DNA of 64,000 nucleotides, taken from positions 248,001 through 312,000 of the forward strand of contig JAIXMG010000005.1 of the NCBI GenBank assembly GCA_025201345.1, given 5' to 3'. Of this stretch, positions 34,236 to 45,164 are shown in pieces; the stretch's first letter is position 1, and each line of letters opens with the position of its first letter. The DNA is from Thamnidium elegans (lineage: Eukaryota > Mucoromycota > Mucoromycetes > Mucorales > Mucoraceae). The position numbers and the translations under genes were made by a program. Below the pieces are notes generated by a model. It ran no database searches, was not told where the DNA came from, and saw only the letters and a program-made list of their open reading frames with translations.

Positions 34236-35003
34236 TCAAAGATGGAAATCAATAAAGAAGAAAGAACACCTTTTTGCGAAACGCCTTTTATTTGGTTGTA
34301 TACTCATATCTGGGGGGGTATTTTCGATTATTTTTTTTTGAAAGGTGCACACATAATTACATATGAGATACTTGCTTATGTATGAATTCACAGTTAAAAA
34401 GGAAAAAAATAGTAACTTTGATTATGATAAAAAAAGAGAATCTATTTTATCATACTTTTTTTTTCGCGTACGTATTCATATATATACATAAACGAAAGAC
34501 TAGTTATTATATTTAATTCATGCGACAAACCCGTTTTATGAAATTAATGCGAATAAACAAAATAAAACTCCATTGGTAACTGATCGATATTAGATTGGAA
34601 CACAGCCAGTGCTTGGTGACAAAAAAAGTGTTTCGTCTTTTATGAAGCAGAAAGGTCTTTATATCCTCACTCTAAAAGTTCGCACAGCTTTAGAATAAAC
34701 AGTACTAAGTACAAATTTTAAAAGGGTACACTCTTTCCAGAAGCATTTTGTGTCAGGGAACAAATTGCACATTTCTTAATTAAAAATATGTGTAACCAAG
34801 GAACAACCTTTTTTTTTTTCCAACAGTCAAGCAATGTCTTTGCAAAAGGTTAACAGGAAAGTAACTATCGTATGAAAGCCACAGGAAAGTGCGTCACTTG
34901 TCACATGCCATAGAAAAAAAATTTTTGGTATAAATAATCGTCGAGCTACGGCACTCTTTAAACCGTAATACTACAGGCAACCTTTCTCTTGCGGCTCATG
35001 GAG
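34236..35003. other. AT-rich, nothing recognised
   Basis: No reading frame, hairpin or repeat worth naming was seen. Probable further decayed element sequence. Confidence 0.35.
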
Positions 35004-35117
35004 GATGGACTTGATCCCTAAAAAGATGACGGAAGGTTATTTGGTGATGGAAGGACGGTATGTTCACCAAAAATCTGTCCACTCAGTTGTGAGACTTGAC
35101 GCATCCTTGGCGTGACG
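35004..35117 (+). repeat. Diverged direct repeat R3, copy 1
   Basis: It aligns with 35324-35438: ATGGACTTGATCCCTAAAAA against ATGGAACTTGGTCGATAAAA, later GTGAGACT and GGCRTGAC, roughly two-thirds identical by eye. The pair flanks the 27-bp tandem array at 35145-35251. Confidence 0.45.
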
Positions 35118-35144
35118 ATTTCAGTTGTACTGCGGCATGCAAAT

Positions 35145-35251
35145 GATCACATTTGATATTGCTTTGCAAAAGTCACATTAGACACTGCTTTGCGATTGAT
35201 CACATTCGATTTTACTTCGCAATTGATCTCATTTGCTGTTGCGTTGCAATT
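35145..35251. repeat. Four tandem copies of a 27-bp unit
   Basis: The units begin GATCACATTTGATATTGC, (G)TCACATTAGACACTGC, GATCACATTCGATTTTAC and GATCTCATTTGCTGTTGC, each ending in a TTGCRAWT-like block. The period is 27 bp (26 in the second), so any translation repeats every 9 residues; the minus strand is open across it for a short distance, but there is no sign of a real gene. Confidence 0.7.
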
Positions 35252-35323
35252 ATATGTCTCTAAACTGATACGCCTCTTCAAATGAGAAGCAAAGAAAGAA
35301 GAACTTGGGCAATGAAAGATGGA

Positions 35324-35438
35324 ACTTGGTCGATAAAAAGATGACATAACGTTATTGTTTGATGAAGGACATTGTAAGTCGAACAATTTCGTTGTTCCCA
35401 TTCAGTTATGTGAGACTCGAGGCCCGTCCATGGCATGA
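35324..35438 (+). repeat. Diverged direct repeat R3, copy 2
   Basis: Partner of 35004-35117, same orientation, about 320 bp away. See that entry. Confidence 0.45.
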
Positions 35439-35629
35439 CACACTCCCGTCCCTGTGCCACATGTATTTGTGACCACTTTGAGGGAAGTCCCAGAACTGTT
35501 ATTTCTTTCGATTAGTTTAATACTTGTGATATTAAAGGTATACTTTTGATTAAATATAAAAAAACAAATGATGCAATCTATCTAACGATAAGGGTACTTG
35601 TAACTGAATGCCCTAATGCTTTCTTTTTT

Positions 35630-35668
35630 TACAGTACACTGCGCAGTACAACTACGCAGTGTACTGTA
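35630..35668. repeat. TA-flanked 17-bp inverted repeat (foldback)
   Basis: The arms are 35630-35646 (TACAGTACACTGCGCAG) and 35652-35668 (CTACGCAGTGTACTGTA), with one mismatch that pairs as G-T, around a 5-nt loop. Beginning TA-CAGT and ending ACTG-TA, it resembles two abutting Tc1/mariner-type terminal repeats with a TA target site. Confidence 0.7.
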
Positions 35669-36206
35669 GATAAACAAAACATTTTTTCAAAAAAAAATGC
35701 AACAAGTTTAAACCAATGAACTGTGTAGTCTGTACAAGAACAATTTGCAAAGAGTTAAATAATACCAAAATAATTAACTGGGTTTTCTAATATGGTCTGT
35801 CTGTATCTATCACGCAAGATTATACTTCTGAATGGAAATATTTTTTTTTTAAATAGACTCTATCCTTCTCTCTTATATTTAAACTACATTGTGCTTTTTA
35901 ACTCTCTTCACAAATAACATTTATCTCTTTCCTTAATTTTTGTATACTATTTTATTTGGTACGCGCTTTTTTACTAGTGAACCTTTTACAGGCATAAAGT
36001 TTCCAATGACATGTTACACCGAAAGATATAGTGCAACTCTAGCGCGTGTATTTATTCTTCTGCTACGAAAGTTTACTTTGGATGAACAGCTAGTTGTAAT
36101 TAGGTTCTAAGAACTGTTACTATAAAAAATGCTTTGGAACTTTATTACATGCCGTAGTAATTCTTGTATGTAGATTTTCTGTAGCATCGAATTTTCTACA
36201 CTTAGT
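35669..36206. other. AT-rich, nothing recognised
   Basis: No coding frame or clear repeat between the foldback and the MITE-like element. Confidence 0.35.
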
Positions 36207-36384
36207 TACAGTGGCGGGCTCTATTTAAGGGTGGCCGAAATTCTCAGGAAATCCATCCTTAAATCGATTATTAGCGATAATAGCGATGCTAAAGCGGGGG
36301 ACGGAAGAAGGTGTCCTGAAGAAATTCACCCTTAAATAGAACCTACCCTTAAATCGAACACCTTTAAATAGAGCCGCTATTGTA
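36207..36384. mobile_element. MITE-like element with Tc1/mariner-type ends
   Basis: The left end TACAGTGGCGGGCTCTATTT and the inverted right end TACAATAGCGGCTCTATTTA match over about 27 bp with a few differences. Both are bounded by TA, the Tc1/mariner target site. The element is about 178 bp, has no coding capacity and carries internal copies of a CCCTTAAAT motif. Its right end abuts the transposase relic at 36385. Confidence 0.65.
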
Positions 36385-36515
36385 ACACTATTTTTAACAA
36401 TAGCCCAAAATTACTCAATAAGATTCAATTCAGGGGAATAAGGGGGTAGATAGATGCATCTAGACCCTCTGTTAATAGATATCATTGTAAAGTTTTAAAT
36501 GAGACCACAAATAAA
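36385..36515 (-). pseudogene. Tc1/mariner transposase fragment
   Basis: The minus strand reads RGSRCIYLPPYSPELNLIE, stop, FWAIVKNSV. This is the conserved region around the third catalytic residue of IS630-Tc1-mariner transposases (YLPPYSPELNPIEQFW-type). Only this piece survives, with one stop. It ends where the MITE-like element begins. Confidence 0.75.
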
Positions 36516-36588
36516 TTTGTTGTAGACCCTTCTCAAAATCATTATTAGAAATGGATGTAAAATTGAATAAGACATTTGCCTTTTTTAT

Positions 36589-36975
36589 TTATTTATTTAA
36601 GATCAATCGTCTCTTTAATGAATCTTTCCAATCTAACTTGAGTAGAATACCACCTTGTTTAATATCATGTTTCCAATAAACTTTTGCTTTGGGATCATTC
36701 ATCAGTAAAACATGAGACCCCTTTTGAATAGGTATTGACGTAGTCACCAATATGTCTTCTTGAGTTTGAGTAAATGAAAATATATAGATCGATTTTCCGT
36801 TTTTATTTACTGTAAATCGTACGTCACCTTGATTTGATGTAATCCAATAAGGTACAGAGTCAAAAATACTAGAATGGACTAACTTTAACCATTGTCCAAT
36901 TTCCAAGAGAGGTATAGACATGGCACTAGGGATAAATCCGGATGCCTCTGGTCCAATATTTAAAAGAACGTTCTG
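36589..36975 (-). pseudogene. Captured 3' fragment of an alpha-L-fucosidase gene
   Basis: Between about 36625 and 36969 the minus strand is nearly identical to 48486-48832, the last exon of the fucosidase gene further right. It reads LLNIGPEASGFIPSAM, then LEIGQWLKLVHSSIF, and so on, with only a handful of residue changes. At one end it breaks inside GGNFLLN; at the other it breaks after KLDWK and runs into DSLKRRLILNK and a stop. There are no catalytic residues and no signal peptide, so it is not a working enzyme. Confidence 0.88.
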
Positions 36976-37287
36976 TCAAGTTGGATAAATACATATTGGC
37001 GATAAAAAGGGATGATAAAATAGGTCTATTTATTCATCATGGTGTAATATACTACTACTTGTGTCATATACTCGTATTTATACATTAGTTAATTATTTTT
37101 AATATACATGTGCGTATCCTGTTGTCCCAACTTGATTCACGCAAGGCTCCCTTTTATGCAGATAAAACGAAGTTGAGTGCAATAAATTAAGTCACACTTT
37201 TTCGGATCGACAGACCGTCGACCTTTTTTTTTTCGTTCGTCTTTTTTTACTTTCAACAAACTTACAATAAACCGAAAAAAAAAAAAA
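36976..37287. other. Intergenic, CHL1 promoter
   Basis: No gene. It includes the pyrimidine-rich and poly-A stretch directly before the CHL1 ATG. Confidence 0.45.
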
Positions 37288-39538
37288 ATGAGTTTAGAGA
37301 CCAAGCCTTTTGGTTTCCCGTTTGAGCCTTACGGTATCCAAAAGGATTTCATGAAAGAATTGTATAACGTATTAGACCAGGGGAAAATCGGTATATTCGA
37401 AAGCCCTACCGGTACAGTAAGTACAAGTTTTCAACAAACAACAAAAGAGCCTTTCTTTTTACTGAGCTTTGTTTCGCTTTACGATTAGGGTAAATCGCTT
37501 AGTTTAATTTGTGGATCTTTAAAGTGGCTAAAGGATCATGATCAAAAGGATCCTGAACCAACAGAACCTGTCATTCCACCTAAAGGTACGCTATTGTGCA
37601 CATAAAAAAAAATAGACACGCTATTCATATAGTCTTTTCTTTTTTTAAAAAACAAAAAGTAAATCAACCTGATTGGATTACAGCATTGCAAACGAAATCG
37701 CAAGGCAGTAGAAAAAAAGCTCGACTGGAAGAAAAGAGAAGAGAATTAAAGCAACGTATCGATCGTGTCCGCAAAGACGATTTGAATATTGAAATTACAG
37801 TTAAAAGTAGTAAGAGATCAAAAGAGAGTAGACAGTTAGGCGATGATGATGAATTCTTGATTGACGATTACGTAAGCGATGATGAAAATGGACCTACTAC
37901 CATGTCCAATAAAGTAAATACCAATTCGAACTTGTCAAAAGAAGTACAAGCCTTATTAGCAAAGTAATGTGTATCGGTTTATTTTTAAAAAGGGAGTATG
38001 TTACTAATTATTTTAAAATAATAGATTCGAGTCGAAAAAAAAGGTATCTTACGAAGATGAAGATGAGGATTCGGATGTAGAAGAAACAAAGATATATTAT
38101 GCTTCCAGAACGCATTCTCAGTTGACACAATTCGTGCATGAAGTAAGCAAAACAATGTATGCTGAAGATACCTTTGAAGTCTCATTGGCTTCAAGAAAAA
38201 ATATGTGTATCAATCCAGATATCAAAAAGTTGGGAAATGTAACTAAAATTAACGAAGCTTGTCTTGACCTTCAAAAGAGTGGTAAGTGTGTATATACTTT
38301 TTTTTTTGTAGCAAGTATTAATTATATACATGTTATTAGGATCAAAGAAAGGGCCTTGTAAATATTTACCTCCAGCTGATAATACAGCGAAATGGAACGA
38401 GTTTAGAGATCATGCACTAGCAAAAGTGCGTGATATAGAGGATTTAGTTACAGTGGGAGAGAAACTTTCGACATGTCCCTATTATGGGTCTCGAAACACA
38501 GCTAAATCTGCTAGAGTAAGCTTTTATATCTTATAGTATGTCTTTTCTTTTTGTGCTAAACATGTTTATGATTAGCTTATTGTATTACCTTATCAACATT
38601 TATTGCATACAAGTACTAGAGAATCACTTGGCATATCGTTAAAAGACAACATTGTTATTATTGATGAAGCGCATAATTTAATGGAAACGATTACCTCTAT
38701 TTATACTGTCTCCCTCACCTTACAACAGATACAGCTGGCCTGGAATCAACTCAACTTGTATATTCAAAAATATAAATCTAGACTATTGGGAAAAAATGTT
38801 GTTTATATTAAACAAATCCTAAACATCATTAAAGTCCTTATTCGACACTTGCAACCTACAGACATATCCAAGAAAAAAGACAGTGTCATGGGGGTCAATG
38901 AATTTTTACACGCCTCAAATATTGATCATATCAATATGTTTAAAATCAAAACGTATTTAGACGTTAGTAGTCTTTCAAGAAAGTTGAATGGGTTTGTTGA
39001 TAAAGCAAAAGAAAAGGAAGAGGAAGAGAGGCAAAAACAAAGATTGCTTAACCCTAAAGCTCCTTTACCGCCTGCTTCAGGATCTTTAACGACTTCTACT
39101 TTAACCCTAACACAGATCGAATCGTTTTTATTGGCATTAACTAACCCAGATAAAGATGGACGTATTGTAACTAGTTTCGGAACTGCAGAAAATCCTGGTG
39201 CAAGTATCAAATATATGTTATTAAATCCTGCCGATGCGTTTAGACCTATTGTAGAGGAAGCAAAAAGTATTGTTTTGGCAGGTGGTACGATGGAACCTGT
39301 AAGTTATTTTTGCATAAAAAATATCCAAAATGAAAAAAAAAAGTTTCTTAACTATATATTAGGTCTCTGATTTCTTTAATCACTTGTTTCCTTCTATTCC
39401 TAAAGAGAGAATCTCACATTTTTCTTGTGGACATATTATACCACCTACAAACTTGTCTACTATTACATTACACGAAGGACCTTCAGGAAAACCATTAATA
39501 TTTAATTATGAAAGTAGGCAAGACCTTAAATTAGTAAG

Positions 39539-39569
<31 letters not shown>

Positions 39570-40369
39570 TTCCCTCTCTCTTCTAACAATGATTTATATC
39601 TAGATGGATGAAGTAGGGCACTCAATTGCAAATCTGTGTAATGTAATTCCCGACGGTATTGTTTGTTTTTTCCCTAGTTTTACTTATTTGGATCAAGTTT
39701 ATAAGAGATGGAGCTCAATAGAAAGCGGTGGTATTTTAGATAGAATTCAAAAAAGAAAAAAAGTATTTAAAGAACCAAGAGAAAGTAATCAGGTGGAAAC
39801 GACGCTTCGAGAGTACTCTTTACAAATTGATTCGCCTGATAAAAAGATGGGTGCAATGTTATTATGTGTTGTTAATGGTAAAATGTCTGAAGGTATTAAT
39901 TTCTCAGACGGATTGGGAAGGTAATATATGTGTGTGTGACGAAAACAAAGTTTACATTATTCATCATATTTATTACAGAGGTGTCATTATGATTGGGCTG
40001 CCTTTCGCTAACCGAGGTTCGGTAGAACTGTTGGAAAAAATGAAGTATGCTCAAGAATGCTCGGTAAGATAAAATATTTCTCTTTTTTTTTTAAAAAAAA
40101 AAATTAACGTTTGTCGAAAGAACGACGGTACAGTAAATGCAGGAACTGAATATTACGAGAACCTTTGTATGCGTGGTGTCAACCAATCTATTGGAAGAGC
40201 TATTCGTCATAAAGGAGATTACGCCACCATTGTCTTACTTGATAAAAGGTACGGAACACCTCGTATTGGGAAAAAGTTACCTAAATGGATTGGTGAGCAT
40301 GTAGAGAAATGCGATAAATTTGGTTTAGTAATGGGGAAAACAGCTAAATTCTTTAGAGAAAAGCAGTAA
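37288..40369 (+). CDS. CHL1: CHL1/DDX11 DNA helicase (XPD family, Fe-S)
   Basis: There are ten exons: 37288-37416, 37489-37585, 37660-37963, 38025-38281, 38340-38515, 38576-39298, 39363-39533, 39604-39920, 39979-40063 and 40121-40369 (835 aa). The Walker A motif spans the first intron (ESPTGT and GKSLSL). Motif Ia is [10 protein letters not shown], the DEAH box is [10 protein letters not shown], and the motif VI region is [18 protein letters not shown]. Cysteines expected for the iron-sulphur cluster appear as NMCINP, EACLDL, GPCKYL and STCPYYG. The charged insert at 37680-37960 is typical of CHL1/DDX11 and separates it from RTEL1 or FANCJ. It functions in sister-chromatid cohesion and fork progression. 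An (AT)n run lies in intron 7 (39542-39569). Confidence 0.94.
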
Positions 40370-40396
40370 ATTTAATTTAAAAATAAAATAAAATAA

Positions 40397-40946
40397 TTAT
40401 ACTAAGTCTCGTTTCCAAAGACGAATATGAGGTGTACCATCTTCTGAGAATTCTTCATGATCACCTTGTTCAACAACATAACCGAGTCTCTCATAAAATC
40501 CTCTTTTTTCAGATACGGCGTGTAAGTATATAGTATGGTATCCTTGTTTAATACAATATTGTTCAAATATATCGATCAGTTTGGGTCCTACTTTGAGACC
40601 GCGAGCAGAAGAAATAACTGCAACGCGACCTAATCTTGCTACGTTATCTGGTTTGATCGCTAAACGAATAGTGCCAATAGGAACTCCATTCTCGATCGTT
40701 CCATCTACATTTGTTTTGTCTGCAACAGCAGCCCAATGTTGACAATGTTCATCCTCTCTAACGAAATAAAATAGTCAGTTTATGACCTTTTTTTTAAAAA
40801 AATAAAAAAAGAACTTACTCGTCTGTAACTGTATTAGTTGCATAACCTTGCTCACGGACATAAACTTCATATCGAACAGAATAAGCTAATTCTACCTGTC
40901 CAGGTTCAGTCAAGTGAATAATATTTATGTTTGCGTAGCAGGCCAT
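40397..40946 (-). CDS. GNAT-family N-acetyltransferase
   Basis: The exons are 40946-40819 and 40757-40397 (162 aa). The fold signature is visible: VGTIRL-like IGTIRLAI, then LGRVAVISSARGLKVGPKLI, the acetyl-CoA loop (R-x-x-G-x-G/A, here RGLKVG), and the C-terminal HAVSEKRGFYERLGYV. It starts with HLTEPGQVELAYSVRYEVYV, as in small ElaA/YjcF-like acetyltransferases that act on small molecules or amines. The substrate cannot be told. The stop is 27 bp from the CHL1 stop (convergent). Confidence 0.85.
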
Positions 40947-42085
40947 TATTTCGACTTTTTTTTTTCTTTTTTCGGTGAGCTTTTATACAGTGTTGACCTG
41001 TTCAAATGGCGGATTTTTAATTGTCTTATTAACTTGTTGAACTCTTGTACCACCTCAGGGAACTGTCTATTTATACGGCCAGAGAGCTTTCATGGGATAG
41101 GTTCAATATTGGCAATGGTTCTATCTGCATTTCTGCTGCCAGAGGAAGTATTGCTAGATTTTCACCGCTAGCAAAAAAAGAAAGATTTAACATTTTTATG
41201 TAAAACAAAAAGGGATTATATCTAAATGATCAAAAGCAGTAGTAATAAAAACTCCAAAAATATGCTGAAGTATGTCGGCCTCAGAGTGATCATTTAAAGA
41301 AGTTGAACATGTATAGTTTTAAACAATTGTAAATGGTCCTTTGTTCCCGCTCTTGTTTCTCGCAAGAAAGTTATTAGAAATGAGATGCTGAAATGCCTGT
41401 TTCCAGATATACATAAATATGTATTACTTTTTTCAAAAAGAAAAAAATCCAATGTACACACCTATTATAACTCGAAAAATATATATATATTAAAATTAGA
41501 GATTATCTCTCACTTTCTCATATAACTTAAAGAGGAATAAAATGCAGAAAAGTAAAGTAGTTAACAGTTCAATGGTGAGTTACTGAGGTATTTATGACGC
41601 TCATGATCTAATTTGGCAACAGAATCATTGAAACTATATGATGAAATGTAAAAAAAGACCGATTTTTTTTTACCGATTTGTAGTATATATGCCATATTTG
41701 TAACCATAGACTTTATTTTACTAAATCGATACTAATTTGATCTACAAAAATAATAAGGGGTGGACGCTTTTATGTACTTCCTTTTTTTTATATTTGAAAA
41801 TACAGTTTCCAAGTCTAACTTCTATTGTTAATGATGATGCCATTATATATAATAATGTCTTACTCACGTTTATTTCTTAACCGCATCTTATTAACGATTT
41901 TTTTTTTGACATAATTGTACAAAAGAGAACACATCCCCCCCCCCTTTTTTTTTCTAGTAGTTGTTATTACTATAATTTTTTTTTCCTTCTTAAAATTGAT
42001 ATATAAACAATAGACATTGCTCTGCCGATGTATGATTTCCTTCTTCTTTCCTTTTCCTCATTTTCTCGCAGCAGAAAAAATAAAA
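40947..42085. other. Intergenic, with a possible coding relic
   Basis: At about 41175-40980 the minus strand has a protein-like stretch (NADRTIANIEPIP, stop, KLSGRINRQFPEVVQEFNKL), possibly a dead element gene. The remainder (41180-42085) is AT-rich, with poly-T and C-run sequence just before the transporter gene. Confidence 0.35.
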
Positions 42086-44123
42086 ATGTCTAGAAAGTTC
42101 AAGCGAAACTTATCTTCTACTTACTATGACGCAGGTTCTTTTTCAAGTTTAGCTTCACAAACAACACTGACAGATACACAACAAAAGAAGTCAGCTCACG
42201 AAGATGAAGTATCAAACAGCAGCTTACAAGAACAACAAATACAAGTGGCGACAGAATCGAATACCGAAACAAACTCGGCTGGTACACCCTCCGTCATAGA
42301 GCCACCCTTACCATTTCAGCCATCCTTATGGCGAGTACCAACAAATAATGCAAGGTCTGGTGCTACCCCAGATGTTGAACAAGGTATGAGTATTAAATCA
42401 AATTATTTTATGGACGATACAGCCACACGAAACACAACAATGTATAATACGGATTTGACAAGAGATAATAGTATAGCAACAGCTATTAGTATGCGTCGTG
42501 CAGATATTATGGTATCCAGAGATAATCCACAGCATTTACACCAACATCGTCTTAGTGGGGTATTAAATAATAGTACGGACGAAGAAGAGGTTTCCACTAC
42601 TTTAAACGAAAATAGCAATAATCTTCATCATAGTCATCATCATGCAGTGCCGGAGAGAGACGAACTCTTGTATGAAAAAAAGAAGAGTATTATCATTCTG
42701 TTAGGTAGATTGTTACTTAAGTGTGGATGTCCGTGTCATCGAGTTGTAATTATTATATATTCTCCTTACCATGCATATAAACATATTTTTTTTTTTTTTT
42801 TTAAAAAAAAAAGTTAACCTTTATTCATTTATAAAAGGACGAAGCATTACAACATACAGCCAAACTGTTAGTACTCGACGCATCTTTTTCATTTTTACCA
42901 GACTCAGTTTTGATTACGTTTACTAATGCAAGCGATACACAATCAATTATGGTTAAATCACCACAAGGATTTGATAACGGCAAAATCGCAAAAATCAATG
43001 ATATCATGAATAATTTCCATAGAGGAGAAATCGATCTAGATCGATGCCTAGTTGTACTTCATGAGGTTGCAACCGCACCGCCCACATGCGGGTTATGGTC
43101 AACACTCTTCTTTTTCACAGTTAGTAGCTTTGCGGCTTCGGCAATGATGTTTGGAGGTACGTGGGTCGATGCTGCTTTTAGTGGATTACTAGGTTTATTG
43201 GTGGCTATTTTATTTACCCTGTCTGGCTATTTCCCTATTTATGCTCGTGTGTTCGAAATATCTGCTTCGGTACTTGTTGCTATCATCACAAGAGCTTTAC
43301 ACAAGTATTGTTGTTTCACTAGTGTCGCTATACCAGCTATTTTAATTCTGTTACCTGGTTATACAATGACTGTTGGCGTAGTAAAGTATTTTTAAATCCC
43401 AAAAAAAAAAAAAATTTATATTAAAAATAGTCTCCCTATTTTGATTAGATTGAACTTTCAGCAAGACATGTAACAACGGGCATTATTCGGCTCGTGTACG
43501 CAGTATTTTATGCATTTCAATTGGCTTATGGGTTACAAATTGGTAGTAGTGTATATAATGCAATTGATCCCACTTCTTCCGAAGAAGGGCTTTGTGGACA
43601 AACATTGGTTTCACCTTGGTTTTACATTCCTCTATTACCTATTCTTAGTATCGCAATTGCCCTTTCTTATGGATCTTCACATAAACAATGGATCTCCCAA
43701 ATTATTTCGGTCGCGATTGCGTTTTGTATCTCTTTCTTTTTAGGAAAAGTTATCCCGGACGGACAAATTGTGGGCAGTATTGCAGCGTTTGCAATAGGCC
43801 TTTATTCCAACTTTGCATTAAAAGTGACGGGCGAACCTCCTTTAGCGCCCTTATGTGTTGGGGTGACGCTATTAGTACCTGGAAGTATAGGTAAATTCAT
43901 GCCGTTACTTACCTTAAAAGTTTTTTTAAACTAACTTTTTTTTTTTTTTTTTGGTATAGGTGTAAAAGGAGCATTTTCAGTTTTACATCACTCCGATTTA
44001 GATCAAAGTATCTTTCCTATGAAAATGCTGACAATTGCACTAGGATTATCGGCGGGTTTGTTCGCTTCGGCTATGATAGTTTATCCCTCTGGTAAAAAGA
44101 GGTCTATGTACATTTCTTTATAA
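42086..44123 (+). CDS. ThrE-family membrane transporter (Prm10-like)
   Basis: The exons are 42086-42745, 42838-43380, 43449-43890 and 43960-44123 (602 aa). About 200 Ser/Asn-rich N-terminal residues lead into the ThrE domain: LGRLLLKCGCPCHRVDEALQ, SFLPDSVLITF, HEVATAPPTCGLWS, and then about ten membrane segments (for example FFFTVSSFAASAMMFGG and AIPAILILLPGYTMTVG). The last block SVLHHSDLDQS and ALGLSAGLFASAMIVYP ends the second half. Bacterial ThrE exports threonine/serine; fungal Prm10/Yjl107 relatives are of uncertain substrate. An upstream in-frame ATG at 42017 exists, but the context at 42086 (AAAAATGTC) fits better. Confidence 0.88.
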
Positions 44124-44208
44124 AATAATAAACCCTTTTTTTTTTGTCGTTGTAATTTTATATCTATATGTGTATTTACAGTCTTTTTTATTATTATTAT
44201 TGTTAATA

Positions 44209-45164
44209 TTAATCAGAAGAGGAACTACTATCATCATCATAGCTAGCTAATAATGATAAAGCGTTTTTAGCAGGTTCCTCCTTCTTCTTTTTGACAACGA
44301 CGATAGGAGAAGCCGCAGCAGCCTTTCGTTTTTTAATGATGGCAGAAGGTTTAAACGAAGGAATTTCCATGGCAGCCGAAGATTGGTTAACAAGTTGAAT
44401 AGCATCTGGTTCAGCCTCTTTTAATTTACGCACTTGTTCGCCGTCAGCACTTTCAAAGATAGCCTTTGCTTGTCTCTCATCCTCTTCTTCTTCCAACTTC
44501 ATACGAGAACTAATAATCACTTGATCTTCATTATTAAAACGGTCTAAAACATCTTCTACGTCCACACGTTCTGATCGAGCGTTACGCGTACGGATTTCAT
44601 CTAAAGCGTCCATAATATCCATTTCTCTCTTTGAGTCTAATGTTCTGTCTTCCAAGGCCTTCATGGGATCATCGGGATCAGATTCCTCACTGGGATCTTC
44701 CTCTCCACGCCATGGTTCAAAGTTTCTATTGGCACCATTCTCTGCTACGTAATCTGTATTTTTAGGATCGGTTTTAAATGTAATTTCAGCAGAACAACGA
44801 GGACATCTTTTAAGTAATACATATTAGTCTTTATTTCATCGTTTTTTTCTTTTCGAAATTGTCTCTTACCTAATATAAAATCTATAAATCTTGATGTTTA
44901 AATACATTTCACCTTCTACAGTTTCTTTTCTAGCATTGAACTTCTTTCCTTTATAAATATATTCACCACAACTTTCACATCGCATGGAGAAAGGGGACAT
45001 GAGACGAACTTTGTGTTGCAGATCCTTTGGCTTTTTTCTATTTTTATTGTTGTTAGAAATTTATAAAGTAAAAAAAAAACTCAAGTATAAACTTACTGTC
45101 TTGGGATCTGCGAAGGATCGAAATTAGGAGGGAAATACTTGTTAAGTACTTTACGTTCAGACAT
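44209..45164 (-). CDS. YJU2: YJU2/CWC16 pre-mRNA splicing factor
   Basis: The exons are 45164-45097, 45037-44870 and 44806-44209 (277 aa). The N-terminus [18 protein letters not shown] is diagnostic. The zinc-binding cysteines are in [20 protein letters not shown] and RCPRCSAEI, and [20 protein letters not shown] follows. The C-terminal half is acidic, then basic ([17 protein letters not shown]), ending in a Ser/Asp run. YJU2 joins the spliceosome with the NineTeen complex and promotes the first catalytic step (branching). The length is close to that of other fungal members. Confidence 0.95.

Noticed and set aside
34158..34385. 75-codon plus-strand frame
   Set aside because: It is antisense to the zinc-finger relic on the other strand and has no recognised pattern.
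35147..35401. Minus-strand frame of 84 codons over the tandem repeat
   Set aside because: The open frame follows from the 27-bp periodicity; no start context, domain or homologue.
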